Below are positions 55,862 through 63,618 of a stretch of 64,000 bases of DNA, one piece after another. The notes beneath the pieces were generated by a model, which worked only from the letters and a program-made list of their open reading frames with translations, ran no database searches and was not told the DNA's origin. Origin of the DNA: Hanstruepera marina (lineage in GTDB: Bacteria; Bacteroidota; Bacteroidia; Flavobacteriales; Flavobacteriaceae); the NCBI RefSeq assembly GCF_019880635.1, contig NZ_JAINVX010000005.1, positions 62,001 through 126,000 on the forward strand. Reading direction: 5' to 3'. The position numbers and the translations under genes are program-made. Position 1 is the first letter of the stretch. The number at the start of each line of letters is the position of its first letter.

Positions 55862-58618
55862 ATGGATAAATATTCCTTTTTAAACGCCGCTCATACAGCC
55901 TATTTCGCTGATTTGTACGAACAATATTTAGAAAATCCTGATTCTGTTGAACCAAGTTGGAGAGCCTTTTTTCAAGGTTACGATTTTGGTAGTGAGAATT
56001 ATGGGATGGATGGCGAAATTATTGAAGGTGTTTCAACACAAATTCCAGAACATGTTCATAAGGAATTTCAAGTTCTTAAATTAATAGATGGCTATAGGAC
56101 TCGCGGACATTTATTTACAAAAACAAACCCTGTTCGAGCGAGAAGAAGATATGCGCCAACACTTGAAATTGAAAATTTTGGGTTATCACAAAATGATCTG
56201 GATACCGTTTTTAATGCCGGTGAGATTTTAGGAATTGGTGCCCAAAAGCTAAATGTAATTATTGATCATTTAGAAAAAATATATTGTGATTCCATTGGTG
56301 TAGAATATATGTATATTAGAAAGCCAGAAGAGATTAAGTGGATTCAAAGTAAATTGAATATAAATGACAATCAGCCAAACTTCACGGCTGAAGAGAAAAA
56401 ACATATTCTAAAAAAATTAAACGAAGCGGTTTCGTTTGAAACGTTTTTGCATACAAAATATGTGGGTCAAAAACGATTTTCATTAGAGGGTGGCGAGACT
56501 CTAATCCCAGCTCTTGATACATTAATTGAAAAAGCTTCAAAATATGATGTTAAGGAGTTTGTGATGGGTATGGCTCATAGAGGCCGTTTAAGTACACTTA
56601 CAAACATATTTGGGAAATCGGCAAAAGATATTTTTAGTGAGTTTGATGGTAAGGATTATGAGCAAGAGGTTTTTGATGGTGATGTAAAGTACCATTTAGG
56701 TTGGACAAGTGACCGGATCACCGATTCAGGTAAAAAAATCAATCTTAACATAGCGCCAAACCCTTCACACCTAGAAACAGTTGGAGCAGTAGTAGAAGGA
56801 ATAGTTAGAGCTAAACAAGACGATAAGTACCCTGAAAATCCGTCGCAGGTTTTACCAATTGTTGTTCATGGCGATGCAGCCATTGCTGGTCAAGGCTTGG
56901 TTTATGAGGTTGTGCAAATGGCACAGCTTGATGGTTATAAAACAAATGGAACAATTCACATTGTAGTTAACAATCAAATAGGGTTCACAACCAACTATTT
57001 AGATGCGCGATCTAGTACTTACTGTACAGATGTTGGTAAAGTAACACTATCTCCAGTTTTACACGTTAATGCAGATGATGCCGAAGCTGTAGTACATGCT
57101 ATGTTGTTTGCTTTAGATTTTAGGATGACGTTTAAACGCGATGTATTTATAGATTTGTTGGGTTATAGAAAGTATGGTCATAATGAAGGTGACGAGCCAC
57201 GTTTCACGCAGCCCTTACTATACAAAGCAATTGCAAAACATCAAAATCCGCGAGATATATATGCTGCACGATTAATGTCTGAAGGTGTTGTTGATCAGGC
57301 ATATGTAAAGCAACTGGAGGAGAATTATAAATCTAAATTAGAAGAGAATTTAGAAGATTCTCGAAAAGAGGATAAGACTGTTATAACAGCATTTATGCAG
57401 AATGAATGGGAGAATTATACATCTGTTCAAGAAGATGAAATGATGAAGAGAATAGATACCACCTATTCTAAAGAAGGTTTGTCTAAAATTGCCGATGTTA
57501 TTTCAACATTACCTAAAGACAAAAAATTCATCCGTAAAATATCACGATTGGTTGAATCTAGACGAACTATGTTTGATGAAGATAAGTTAGATTGGGCTAT
57601 GGCAGAACATTTAGCTTATGGAACACTTTTAGAAGAAGGGCATGATGTCAGAATTTCAGGTCAGGATGTTGAACGTGGAACATTTTCACACCGTCATGCA
57701 GTAGTTAAAGTTGAAGATAGCGAAGAAGAAGTTGTGTTGCTGAATACTATAAGTGACAATCAAGGCAAATTCTTTATTTACAATTCGTTGTTGTCAGAAT
57801 ATGGTGTTGTTGGTTTTGATTACGGTTATGCAATGGCTAGCCCTAAAACCCTCACTATTTGGGAAGCACAGTTTGGAGACTTTAGTAATGGAGCTCAAAT
57901 CATGTTGGACCAATATATTTCAGCTGCAGAAGATAAGTGGAAATTACAGAATGGTTTGGTTATGTTATTACCTCATGGATATGAAGGTCAAGGCGCAGAA
58001 CATTCATCAGCACGTATGGAACGCTATCTGCAATTGTGCGCTAAAGACAATATGTATGTTGCCGATTGTACAACACCAGCCAATATGTATCATTTGTTAC
58101 GTAGACAAATGAAGGCTAATTTTAGAAAACCACTTATTGTTTTCACACCTAAAAGTTTGTTGAGGCATCCACGTGTTATTTCAACAGTTGATGAGTTTGC
58201 AAATGGAAGTTTCCAAATGCTTATAGACGATAAGCAAGCTGAAGTTTCCAAAATAAAAACATTAGTTTTTATGACAGGTAAATTCTACTACGATTTATTG
58301 GAAGAACGTGAAAAATTGGAACGCGATGATGTTGCATTGGTAAGAATAGAGCAATTGTTCCCATTACCAATTGATGAAATACGAAACATTTTAAGCAAAT
58401 ATAAAGGTGCTGATGATGTAGTTTGGGCACAAGAGGAGCCTAGAAATATGGGTGCTTACAGTCATATGCTTATGCACTTGGATGAAGCCAAAACGTTTAG
58501 AGCAGCTTCAAGACGAGCATACAGTGCGCCAGCAGCTGGTAGTGCCGTGCGTTCTAAAAAAAGACATCAAGAGGTGATAGATTATGTTTTTGACAAAACA
58601 AAAAACAACCAACGTTAA
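55862..58618 (+). CDS. odhA: 2-oxoglutarate dehydrogenase E1 component
   Basis: The 918-residue thiamine diphosphate enzyme decarboxylates 2-oxoglutarate in the TCA cycle. It starts with the E1o N-terminal motif (AAHTAYFADLYEQYLENPDSV), followed by the substrate and TPP region (GMAHRGRLSTLTNIFGK; HGDAAIAGQG; NNQIGFTT) and the transketolase-type C-terminal half with YDYGYAMA-like and GQGAEHSSARMER motifs. It lies 27 bases before odhB. Also called sucA. Confidence 0.96.
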   Translation: MDKYSFLNAAHTAYFADLYEQYLENPDSVEPSWRAFFQGYDFGSENYGMDGEIIEGVSTQIPEHVHKEFQVLKLIDGYRTRGHLFTKTNPVRARRRYAPTLEIENFGLSQNDLDTVFNAGEILGIGAQKLNVIIDHLEKIYCDSIGVEYMYIRKPEEIKWIQSKLNINDNQPNFTAEEKKHILKKLNEAVSFETFLHTKYVGQKRFSLEGGETLIPALDTLIEKASKYDVKEFVMGMAHRGRLSTLTNIFGKSAKDIFSEFDGKDYEQEVFDGDVKYHLGWTSDRITDSGKKINLNIAPNPSHLETVGAVVEGIVRAKQDDKYPENPSQVLPIVVHGDAAIAGQGLVYEVVQMAQLDGYKTNGTIHIVVNNQIGFTTNYLDARSSTYCTDVGKVTLSPVLHVNADDAEAVVHAMLFALDFRMTFKRDVFIDLLGYRKYGHNEGDEPRFTQPLLYKAIAKHQNPRDIYAARLMSEGVVDQAYVKQLEENYKSKLEENLEDSRKEDKTVITAFMQNEWENYTSVQEDEMMKRIDTTYSKEGLSKIADVISTLPKDKKFIRKISRLVESRRTMFDEDKLDWAMAEHLAYGTLLEEGHDVRISGQDVERGTFSHRHAVVKVEDSEEEVVLLNTISDNQGKFFIYNSLLSEYGVVGFDYGYAMASPKTLTIWEAQFGDFSNGAQIMLDQYISAAEDKWKLQNGLVMLLPHGYEGQGAEHSSARMERYLQLCAKDNMYVADCTTPANMYHLLRRQMKANFRKPLIVFTPKSLLRHPRVISTVDEFANGSFQMLIDDKQAEVSKIKTLVFMTGKFYYDLLEEREKLERDDVALVRIEQLFPLPIDEIRNILSKYKGADDVVWAQEEPRNMGAYSHMLMHLDEAKTFRAASRRAYSAPAAGSAVRSKKRHQEVIDYVFDKTKNNQR

Positions 58619-58645
58619 TTAAAGAATACTAAAATAGGAAACAGA

Positions 58646-59863
58646 ATGATTTTAGAAATGAAAGTTCCCTCTCCTGGGGAATCTATAACAGAAGTCGAAA
58701 TTGCTACTTGGTTAGTAGAAGACGGTGATTATGTAGAAAAAGATCAGGCTATTGCAGAAGTAGATAGTGATAAAGCTACATTAGAACTTCCAGCAGAAGC
58801 AAGTGGGGCAATTACACTAAAAGCCGAAGAAGGCGATGCCGTTGCAGTAGGTCAAGTGGTTTGCCTTATTGATACTAGTGCTGAAAAACCAGAAGGTCAA
58901 GCTTCAGCTTCTATAGATATAAAAGATAAGGCTCCCGAAGCACCAGCTCAAACAACTGTTGTAAGTAGTGAGAGCAATACTTATGCAACAGGTACGGCAA
59001 GTCCAGCTGCAAAAAAGATATTGGCTGAAAAAGATATATCAGTATCGAATGTTGTTGGCACAGGTAAAGATGGCCGAATTACTAAAGAAGATGCTGTTAA
59101 AGCAGTTCCATCAATGGGTAAAGAGGTAAATGTAGAAGGAAGAGGTACATCAAGAAGTAAAATGTCTATGCTACGACGTAAAGTAGCGGAGCGTTTAGTG
59201 GAAGCAAAAAATACAACGGCAATGTTGACTACTTTTAACGAGGTAGATATGTCACCTATTTTTGCCTTACGTAAAGAATATAAAGAAGCGTTCAAAGAAA
59301 AGCATGGTGTGAGCTTAGGCTTTATGTCATTCTTTACTTTGGCTGTTGTTAGAGCATTAAAGATGTATCCTGCAGTTAATTCAATGATTGACGGTAAGGA
59401 AATGATTAGCTATGATTTTGTTGATGTTTCTATCGCAGTATCTGGTCCAAAAGGCCTTATGGTACCTGTTATTCGTAATGCTGAAAAATTAACGTTTAGA
59501 GGTGTAGAGGCCGAAGTAAAACGATTGGCAATTCGTGCTCGTGATGGTCAAATTACTGTAGATGAAATGACAGGCGGTACATTTACCATTTCTAATGGTG
59601 GTGTTTTTGGCAGTATGTTGTCTACACCAATTATAAATCCACCGCAAAGTGGAATACTAGGCATGCACAATATTGTTGAAAGACCTGTTGCAATTGATGG
59701 CAAAGTTGAAATCCGACCAATTATGTATGTGGCACTATCTTACGATCACAGAATTATAGATGGTAAAGAATCTGTAGGATTTTTAGTAGCTGTAAAAGAA
59801 GCTTTAGAAAATCCAACAGAACTGCTAATGGATAATAATATTAAGCAAGCACTTGAATTATAA
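58646..59863 (+). CDS. odhB: 2-oxoglutarate dehydrogenase E2 (dihydrolipoyllysine succinyltransferase)
   Basis: The 405-residue core enzyme has one lipoyl domain (about 2-77; lipoylated Lys43 in DSDKATLEL), a peripheral E3-binding domain (about 117-155; [28 protein letters not shown]) joined by Ala/Pro-rich linkers, and the catalytic acyltransferase domain (about 170-405) with the active-site SYDHRIIDG. It passes succinyl groups to CoA. It ends in a strong terminator shared with the opposite-strand small gene. Also called sucB. Confidence 0.96.
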   Translation: MILEMKVPSPGESITEVEIATWLVEDGDYVEKDQAIAEVDSDKATLELPAEASGAITLKAEEGDAVAVGQVVCLIDTSAEKPEGQASASIDIKDKAPEAPAQTTVVSSESNTYATGTASPAAKKILAEKDISVSNVVGTGKDGRITKEDAVKAVPSMGKEVNVEGRGTSRSKMSMLRRKVAERLVEAKNTTAMLTTFNEVDMSPIFALRKEYKEAFKEKHGVSLGFMSFFTLAVVRALKMYPAVNSMIDGKEMISYDFVDVSIAVSGPKGLMVPVIRNAEKLTFRGVEAEVKRLAIRARDGQITVDEMTGGTFTISNGGVFGSMLSTPIINPPQSGILGMHNIVERPVAIDGKVEIRPIMYVALSYDHRIIDGKESVGFLVAVKEALENPTELLMDNNIKQALEL

Positions 59864-59883
59864 TATTTTCAGGATAAAAAAAT

Positions 59884-59916
59884 AAAAAGCGCCAGCTCAA
59901 TAGTTGGCGCTTTTTT
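59884..59916. terminator. terminator after odhB
   Basis: AAAAAGCGCCA and TGGCGCTTTTTT pair around a 10-base loop. It serves odhB on the plus strand and, by its A-tract, the small membrane peptide gene on the minus strand. Confidence 0.9.
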
Positions 59917-59931
59917 CTTGTAATTAACTAA

Positions 59932-60060
59932 CTAAAAAAAACTAACAAGAATATTTATCGAAATTACAGTAATTACAACTATGACTAATCCAATTATAAA
60001 GTACGTATTTTTGCTGCTATTTGTTTCCATAATATAATTGTCTTCTGGTAGTTCAGGCAT
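59932..60060 (-). CDS. 42-residue single-span membrane peptide of the TACGTA cassette
   Basis: A complete frame reads MPELPEDNYIMETNSSKN then one hydrophobic helix (about 20-40, IIGLVIVVITVISINILVSF). An internal Met11 is an alternative start. It follows the third TACGTA promoter (60077-60135), with a predicted leader of roughly ten bases, and ends before a bidirectional terminator. The codons for KNTYF contain a partial copy (59999-60012) of the TACGTA palindrome. No family recognised; a membrane-acting regulatory or stress peptide is possible. Confidence 0.55.
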   Translation of the reverse strand: MPELPEDNYIMETNSSKNTYFIIGLVIVVITVISINILVSFF

Positions 60061-60076
60061 TATTATAAGAATTTTG

Positions 60077-60135
60077 GGAATGTAAATTTAAGATGTATTT
60101 ACTGTATAAAAAATACGTACTTATACGTATTTTTT
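60077..60135 (-). promoter_or_regulatory. TACGTA promoter 1 (membrane peptide)
   Basis: The palindrome TACGTA-CTTA-TACGTA with A6/T6 flanks (60108-60135) is followed on the minus strand after 20 bases by ATTTACATTCC (60087-60077). The geometry is identical to promoters 2 and 3. Confidence 0.6.
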
Positions 60136-60137
60136 GC

Positions 60138-60200
60138 AAAAAAGAAGCTCAAAACCTTTTTAATGGTAATGAGCCTCTAACAATTCCCTGTAATAATTAA
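60138..60200 (-). ncRNA. putative small RNA B of the TACGTA cassette
   Basis: A minus-strand RNA of about 60 nt is predicted after TTTTACACTGC. It contains AGGGA, then after four bases TTAGAGGCTC, which opens a terminator stem GAGGCTCA (60170-60177) / TGAGCTTC (60144-60151) followed by six T. No ATG occurs, so it is non-coding. It matches RNA A in sequence order and spacing. Confidence 0.45.
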
Positions 60201-60202
60201 TA

Positions 60203-60260
60203 GCAGTGTAAAAGTACGTTGAATTAGAACTAAAAAAAATACGTACTTATACGTATTTTT
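60203..60260 (-). promoter_or_regulatory. TACGTA promoter 2 (small RNA B)
   Basis: TACGTA-CTTA-TACGTA with A/T flanks (60235-60260) is followed, after the same 20-base gap, by TTTTACACTGC (60213-60203, minus strand). Confidence 0.6.
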
Positions 60261-60263
60261 CAT

Positions 60264-60330
60264 AAAAAAAGGCTTCAAAACAATTTGCTTCAAAGCCTTT
60301 AAGTTCTCCCTAAATATAGAACTTGATTAA
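60264..60330 (-). ncRNA. putative small RNA A of the TACGTA cassette
   Basis: A minus-strand RNA of about 65 nt is predicted after TTTTACATTGC. It contains AGGGA, four bases, then TTAAAGGCTT, the start of the terminator stem AAAGGCTT (60293-60300) / AAGCCTTT (60268-60275) with a run of T. No ATG is present. RNA A and RNA B share this order of elements, and the promoters lie about 130 bases apart, so the unit looks tandemly duplicated. Confidence 0.45.
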
Positions 60331-60332
60331 TA

Positions 60333-60391
60333 GCAATGTAAAATTACATAATAATCAGGTATTAAAAAATACGTACTTGTACGTATTTTTT
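60333..60391 (-). promoter_or_regulatory. TACGTA promoter 3 (small RNA A), overlapping regulator stop codon
   Basis: TACGTA-CTTG-TACGTA with A6/T6 flanks (60364-60391) is followed by a 20-base gap and TTTTACATTGC (60343-60333, minus strand). The palindrome overlaps the stop codon of the response regulator gene and may also terminate its transcript. Confidence 0.6.
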
Positions 60392-61022
60392 ATAATAAGC
60401 TTTTGTTTTTTGTTGCCCAAAGAAATAAAGATGAAGGACGGTTCTCAAGCTTTAATTTATGGACAATATTGCTTCTGTGCGTTGTTACCGTTCTGATAGA
60501 TATTTTAAGAGTATTAGCAATATCTTGGCTGGTGTAATTATCTGCTATATACTTAAGTATTTTTAATTCAGATTTAGTTAAACCTTTTATGTCAACAGGT
60601 TTGGCCAAAGGGATAGATTCAGTGAGGTAAGTAGCTATTTCATCACTAAAGTAAGGATTTCCTTTTTTAACATTCTCAATACACTTTTCTATTTCTTCTA
60701 TGGCAAATTCTTTCAATATATAGCCATAAACATTTAAATCTTTAGCCCTGTCGTAAAGAGCCTCACCTTTATCAAAGGTTATTAAAATAATTTTTGTTTC
60801 AATATTGTTTTTTTGACACTCCTCTGCTACCTCCAGTCCTGTTTTATAAGGCATTCTAATGTCTAAAATAGCTATTTGTGGTTTTAGCTTTATTATAAGA
60901 TTGTATGCTTCTTGACCATCAGTAGCACTTCCAATAATGTTGTACCCTTTTGATTCTAGAAAGTCGTTCAGACCTCTTAACATGAGTGGGTGATCATCAG
61001 CAATAATTATAGAAGGGGTCAT
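60390..61022 (-). CDS. orphan NarL/LuxR family response regulator
   Basis: The 210-residue regulator has a receiver domain (about 1-120; DD9-10, phosphoacceptor Asp54 in IAILDIRMP, Lys106-region) and a LuxR-type helix-turn-helix (about 145-205; LTKSELKILKYIADNYTSQDIANTLKISIRTVTTHRSNI). No histidine kinase lies near it. It lies immediately upstream of three TACGTA-palindrome promoters on the same strand, so it is the best candidate to bind them. NarL-type regulators commonly bind short palindromes as dimers. Confidence 0.93.
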   Translation of the reverse strand: MTPSIIIADDHPLMLRGLNDFLESKGYNIIGSATDGQEAYNLIIKLKPQIAILDIRMPYKTGLEVAEECQKNNIETKIILITFDKGEALYDRAKDLNVYGYILKEFAIEEIEKCIENVKKGNPYFSDEIATYLTESIPLAKPVDIKGLTKSELKILKYIADNYTSQDIANTLKISIRTVTTHRSNIVHKLKLENRPSSLFLWATKNKSLL

Positions 61023-61077
61023 GTGTAGAAGACTGATTTGGATTATGCCATAAAAATAACAAATTATAAGAATTGCA

Positions 61078-61518
61078 TTACATTTTTAGATACAAATATT
61101 TCTTTTCGTAATCAATGATAGCTTTTGATTTTTTTAAAATGTCTGCACCAATTATGCCATCTACAGGTTCGGCATTATGATTTGTAAGTGCGGTGTTAAC
61201 ATGAGACAAATTAAATAGGATTAAAGCGACCTTATCTTGTTTCCATTTGCCTATTTTTAGTTTATTCTTTTTTGAAATTTGTGTTAGCATATCAATAGCG
61301 CCGGCACCAGCTGCTTTAACTTCAGAGTCTTTAGCCTTTAATTTAAAATTATCAATAGCATCAAACCCAACACAAGAATTAGATGCGCCAGTATCTAAAA
61401 TAAAACGCCCTTTAACACCATTAATAGTTGCTTTAATTTCAAAATGATTGGTTTTGGTTAGCTTTAATTTAACCTTGGTATAGCCTTTATTTAGGAGAAA
61501 ATCTTGAATGCTTTCCAT
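61078..61518 (-). CDS. retropepsin-like aspartic protease
   Basis: The 146-residue protein has the clan AA motif FILDTGASNSCVGFD (Asp42-Thr43-Gly44) and the flap/second-half residues IIGADILKKSKAIIDYEKKYLYL. Only one catalytic Asp motif is present, so it should act as a homodimer. The ATG at 61518 (MESIQDFLL) is preferred; a longer frame would run over the divergent TatD gene. It lies 55 bases before the response regulator start and may be co-transcribed with it. Confidence 0.85.
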   Translation of the reverse strand: MESIQDFLLNKGYTKVKLKLTKTNHFEIKATINGVKGRFILDTGASNSCVGFDAIDNFKLKAKDSEVKAAGAGAIDMLTQISKKNKLKIGKWKQDKVALILFNLSHVNTALTNHNAEPVDGIIGADILKKSKAIIDYEKKYLYLKM

Positions 61519-61558
61519 AACTAATAGTTTATAGCAAAGATAGTAATGTAAAAAGATA

Positions 61559-61566
61559 TATTTTTG
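61559..61566 (+). promoter_or_regulatory. -7 promoter element of tatD, leaderless type
   Basis: TATTTTTG fits TAnnTTTG and ends four bases before the TatD start codon. Confidence 0.45.
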
Positions 61567-61570
61567 CCTT

Positions 61571-62338
61571 ATGATAATTACCGATACCCATACGCATTTA
61601 TATAGTGAAGCTTTTGGCGAGGATAGACCAGAAATGATTAAACGCGCTTTAGATAATAATGTTACACGTTTTTTCATTCCAGCTATTGATTCTTCATATA
61701 CAAATTCCATGCTACAGTTAGAGCAGGAATTTCCGAAACATGTTTTTTTAATGATGGGGTTGCATCCCACTTCGGTAAAAGAAAATTATAAAGAGGAATT
61801 AGCCCATGTGGAAGATATGTTGGCTAAAAGATCATTTTTTGCAATTGGTGAGATTGGAATTGACTTATATTGGGATACATCAACATTGGAGATTCAAAAA
61901 CAAGCATTTAAACACCAAATACAATTGGCTAAAAAGTATAAACTGCCCATAGTTATTCATTGTCGAGATGCCTTTGATGAAATTTTTGAAGTTTTGGAAA
62001 CAGAGAAATCAGACGATTTGTATGGAATTTTTCATTGCTTTACAGGAACAAAAGAGCAGGCAGAAAGAGCCATTTCCTTTAATATGAAATTAGGTATTGG
62101 TGGAGTAGTAACCTTTAAGAACGGTAAAATAGACCAATTTATTAATGAGATTGATTTAAAACATATTGTTCTAGAAACCGATTCGCCGTATTTAGCTCCA
62201 AAACCTTATAGGGGAAAGCGAAATGAAAGCAGTTATATCGTTAAGGTTTTGGAAAAGCTTTCAGAGTTATACCAGTTGCCTCAAGAAGAAATAGCCGAAA
62301 TTACGACTCAAAATTCAAAAGACGTTTTTAATATTTAA
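61571..62338 (+). CDS. TatD family metal-dependent hydrolase (DNase)
   Basis: The 255-residue TIM-barrel enzyme shows the metal ligands DTHTHLYSE (about 4-12), GEIGIDLYWD (about 94-103), HCRDAFDE (about 130-137), HCFTG and ETDSPYLAPKP (about 203-213), all expected of TatD 3'-5' exonucleases. It starts from a promoter whose -7 element nearly touches the ATG and ends three bases before the asparaginase gene. Confidence 0.93.
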   Translation: MIITDTHTHLYSEAFGEDRPEMIKRALDNNVTRFFIPAIDSSYTNSMLQLEQEFPKHVFLMMGLHPTSVKENYKEELAHVEDMLAKRSFFAIGEIGIDLYWDTSTLEIQKQAFKHQIQLAKKYKLPIVIHCRDAFDEIFEVLETEKSDDLYGIFHCFTGTKEQAERAISFNMKLGIGGVVTFKNGKIDQFINEIDLKHIVLETDSPYLAPKPYRGKRNESSYIVKVLEKLSELYQLPQEEIAEITTQNSKDVFNI

Positions 62339-62341
62339 TTC

Positions 62342-63373
62342 ATGGAAAGCAACAACCCAAACATTCTATTGATATATACAGGAGGTACTATCGGGATGAT
62401 TAAAAATCCCAATACAGGTGCATTAAAATCATTTGATTTTAATAACCTTTTAAAACGAATTCCAGAATTAAAACTGCTTACCTGTAATATTGAAACGGTA
62501 TCTTTTGATGACCCCATAGACTCTTCTAACATGAACCCAGATTATTGGGTTCGGCAAGTTACTATTATTGAAAATAATTATAATAACTATGATGGTTTTG
62601 TGGTGTTGCATGGCAGTGATACCATGAGTTACACGGCTTCAGCATTAAGCTTTATGTTAGAAAATTTAGCAAAACCTGTTATATTAACGGGATCTCAATT
62701 ACCCATAGGAGATTTACGAACCGATGCAAAAGAGAATTTAATTACTTCTATTCAAATGGCATCGTTGCAATATAGAAACAAGCCCGTAATTAGGGAAGTG
62801 TGTTTGTATTTTGAATATAAATTATATCGGGGTAACAGAACCACTAAAATCAATGCAGAACATTTTGAAGCCTTTGAATCTCTAAACTACCCACATTTAG
62901 CCGAATCAGGTGTGCATATCAAACTAAACAACGAGGCGCTTTTCCTTCCCAATGCAAGAAAAAAATTAGTTGTGCATAAAACATTTGATACAAACATTGC
63001 CCTAATAAAATTATTTCCAGGAATTTCAGGAACCATTTTAAAAAGTATTTTAAAGACACCCAACCTTAAAGGGGTGGTATTAGAAACATATGGAGCCGGC
63101 AACGCTTCAAATGAAGACTGGTTTATCCAACCTTTAAAAGAAGCTATTAAAAATAATATACATATTATTAATGTAACTCAATGTTCGGGAGGTAGTGTTA
63201 ATATGGGTCAATACGAAACAAGTTCGCAGCTAAAAAATATAGGTGTAATTTCAGGAAAGGATATTACAACAGAAGCAGCTATAACAAAGCTAATGTATTT
63301 ATTAGGTGAAGAAATTTCATCAAAAACCTTTAAAACCGTTTTTGAAACACCGTTAAGAGGGGAGTTAACCTAA
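62342..63373 (+). CDS. type I asparaginase
   Basis: The 343-residue cytoplasmic enzyme hydrolyses asparagine to aspartate and ammonia. Both threonine motifs are visible: IYTGGTIGMI (about 10-19) and VLHGSDTMSYTASALSF (about 88-104), with LPIGDLRTDAKENL. It lacks a signal peptide, as type I enzymes do. It is preceded by tatD at three bases, so the two are probably co-transcribed. Confidence 0.93.
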   Translation: MESNNPNILLIYTGGTIGMIKNPNTGALKSFDFNNLLKRIPELKLLTCNIETVSFDDPIDSSNMNPDYWVRQVTIIENNYNNYDGFVVLHGSDTMSYTASALSFMLENLAKPVILTGSQLPIGDLRTDAKENLITSIQMASLQYRNKPVIREVCLYFEYKLYRGNRTTKINAEHFEAFESLNYPHLAESGVHIKLNNEALFLPNARKKLVVHKTFDTNIALIKLFPGISGTILKSILKTPNLKGVVLETYGAGNASNEDWFIQPLKEAIKNNIHIINVTQCSGGSVNMGQYETSSQLKNIGVISGKDITTEAAITKLMYLLGEEISSKTFKTVFETPLRGELT

Positions 63374-63455
63374 AAAATGGCAATAAATTAACTTACAAAA
63401 TTTTCAGCTTTGCTAGTTTTTTTGTTATTTGGCACACTGTAATAAAATTAATTAC

Positions 63456-63543
63456 AGAGAGGTGGCCGAGTGGTCGAAGGCGCACGCCTGGAAAGTGTGT
63501 ATACGCCAAAAGCGTATCGAGGGTTCGAATCCCTTCCTCTCTG
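63456..63543 (+). tRNA. tRNA-Ser (GGA)
   Basis: The 88-nt gene folds into an acceptor stem AGAGAGG/CCTCTCT, D-arm (GGCCGAGTGG), anticodon stem with loop CTGGAAA (anticodon GGA, 63490-63492), a long variable arm (TATACGC/GCGTATC) typical of serine tRNAs, and TTCGAAT T-loop. The CCA tail is not encoded. It decodes UCC and UCU codons. Confidence 0.97.
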
Positions 63544-63618
63544 CTGTAATTTTAATTTTTTAATTACAATTTTTTTATATCTTTAACACTTTAACTAATA
63601 AAATTAAGAACAAGAACA

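Noticed and set aside
60136-60363. Integron attC-like or REP-type mobile repeats.
   Set aside because: No RYYYAAC/GTTRRRY core pair, no integrase or RAYT transposase, and unit order fits transcription units better.
60108-60391. CRISPR array, suggested by regularly spaced palindromes.
   Set aside because: Only three repeats with ~100-base related spacers, no cas genes, and the spacers contain promoters and terminators.
61519-61770. Longer N-terminal form of the retropepsin-like protein.
   Set aside because: The extension overlaps 200 bases of the divergent tatD gene in an implausible composition; ATG 61518 gives the normal family length.
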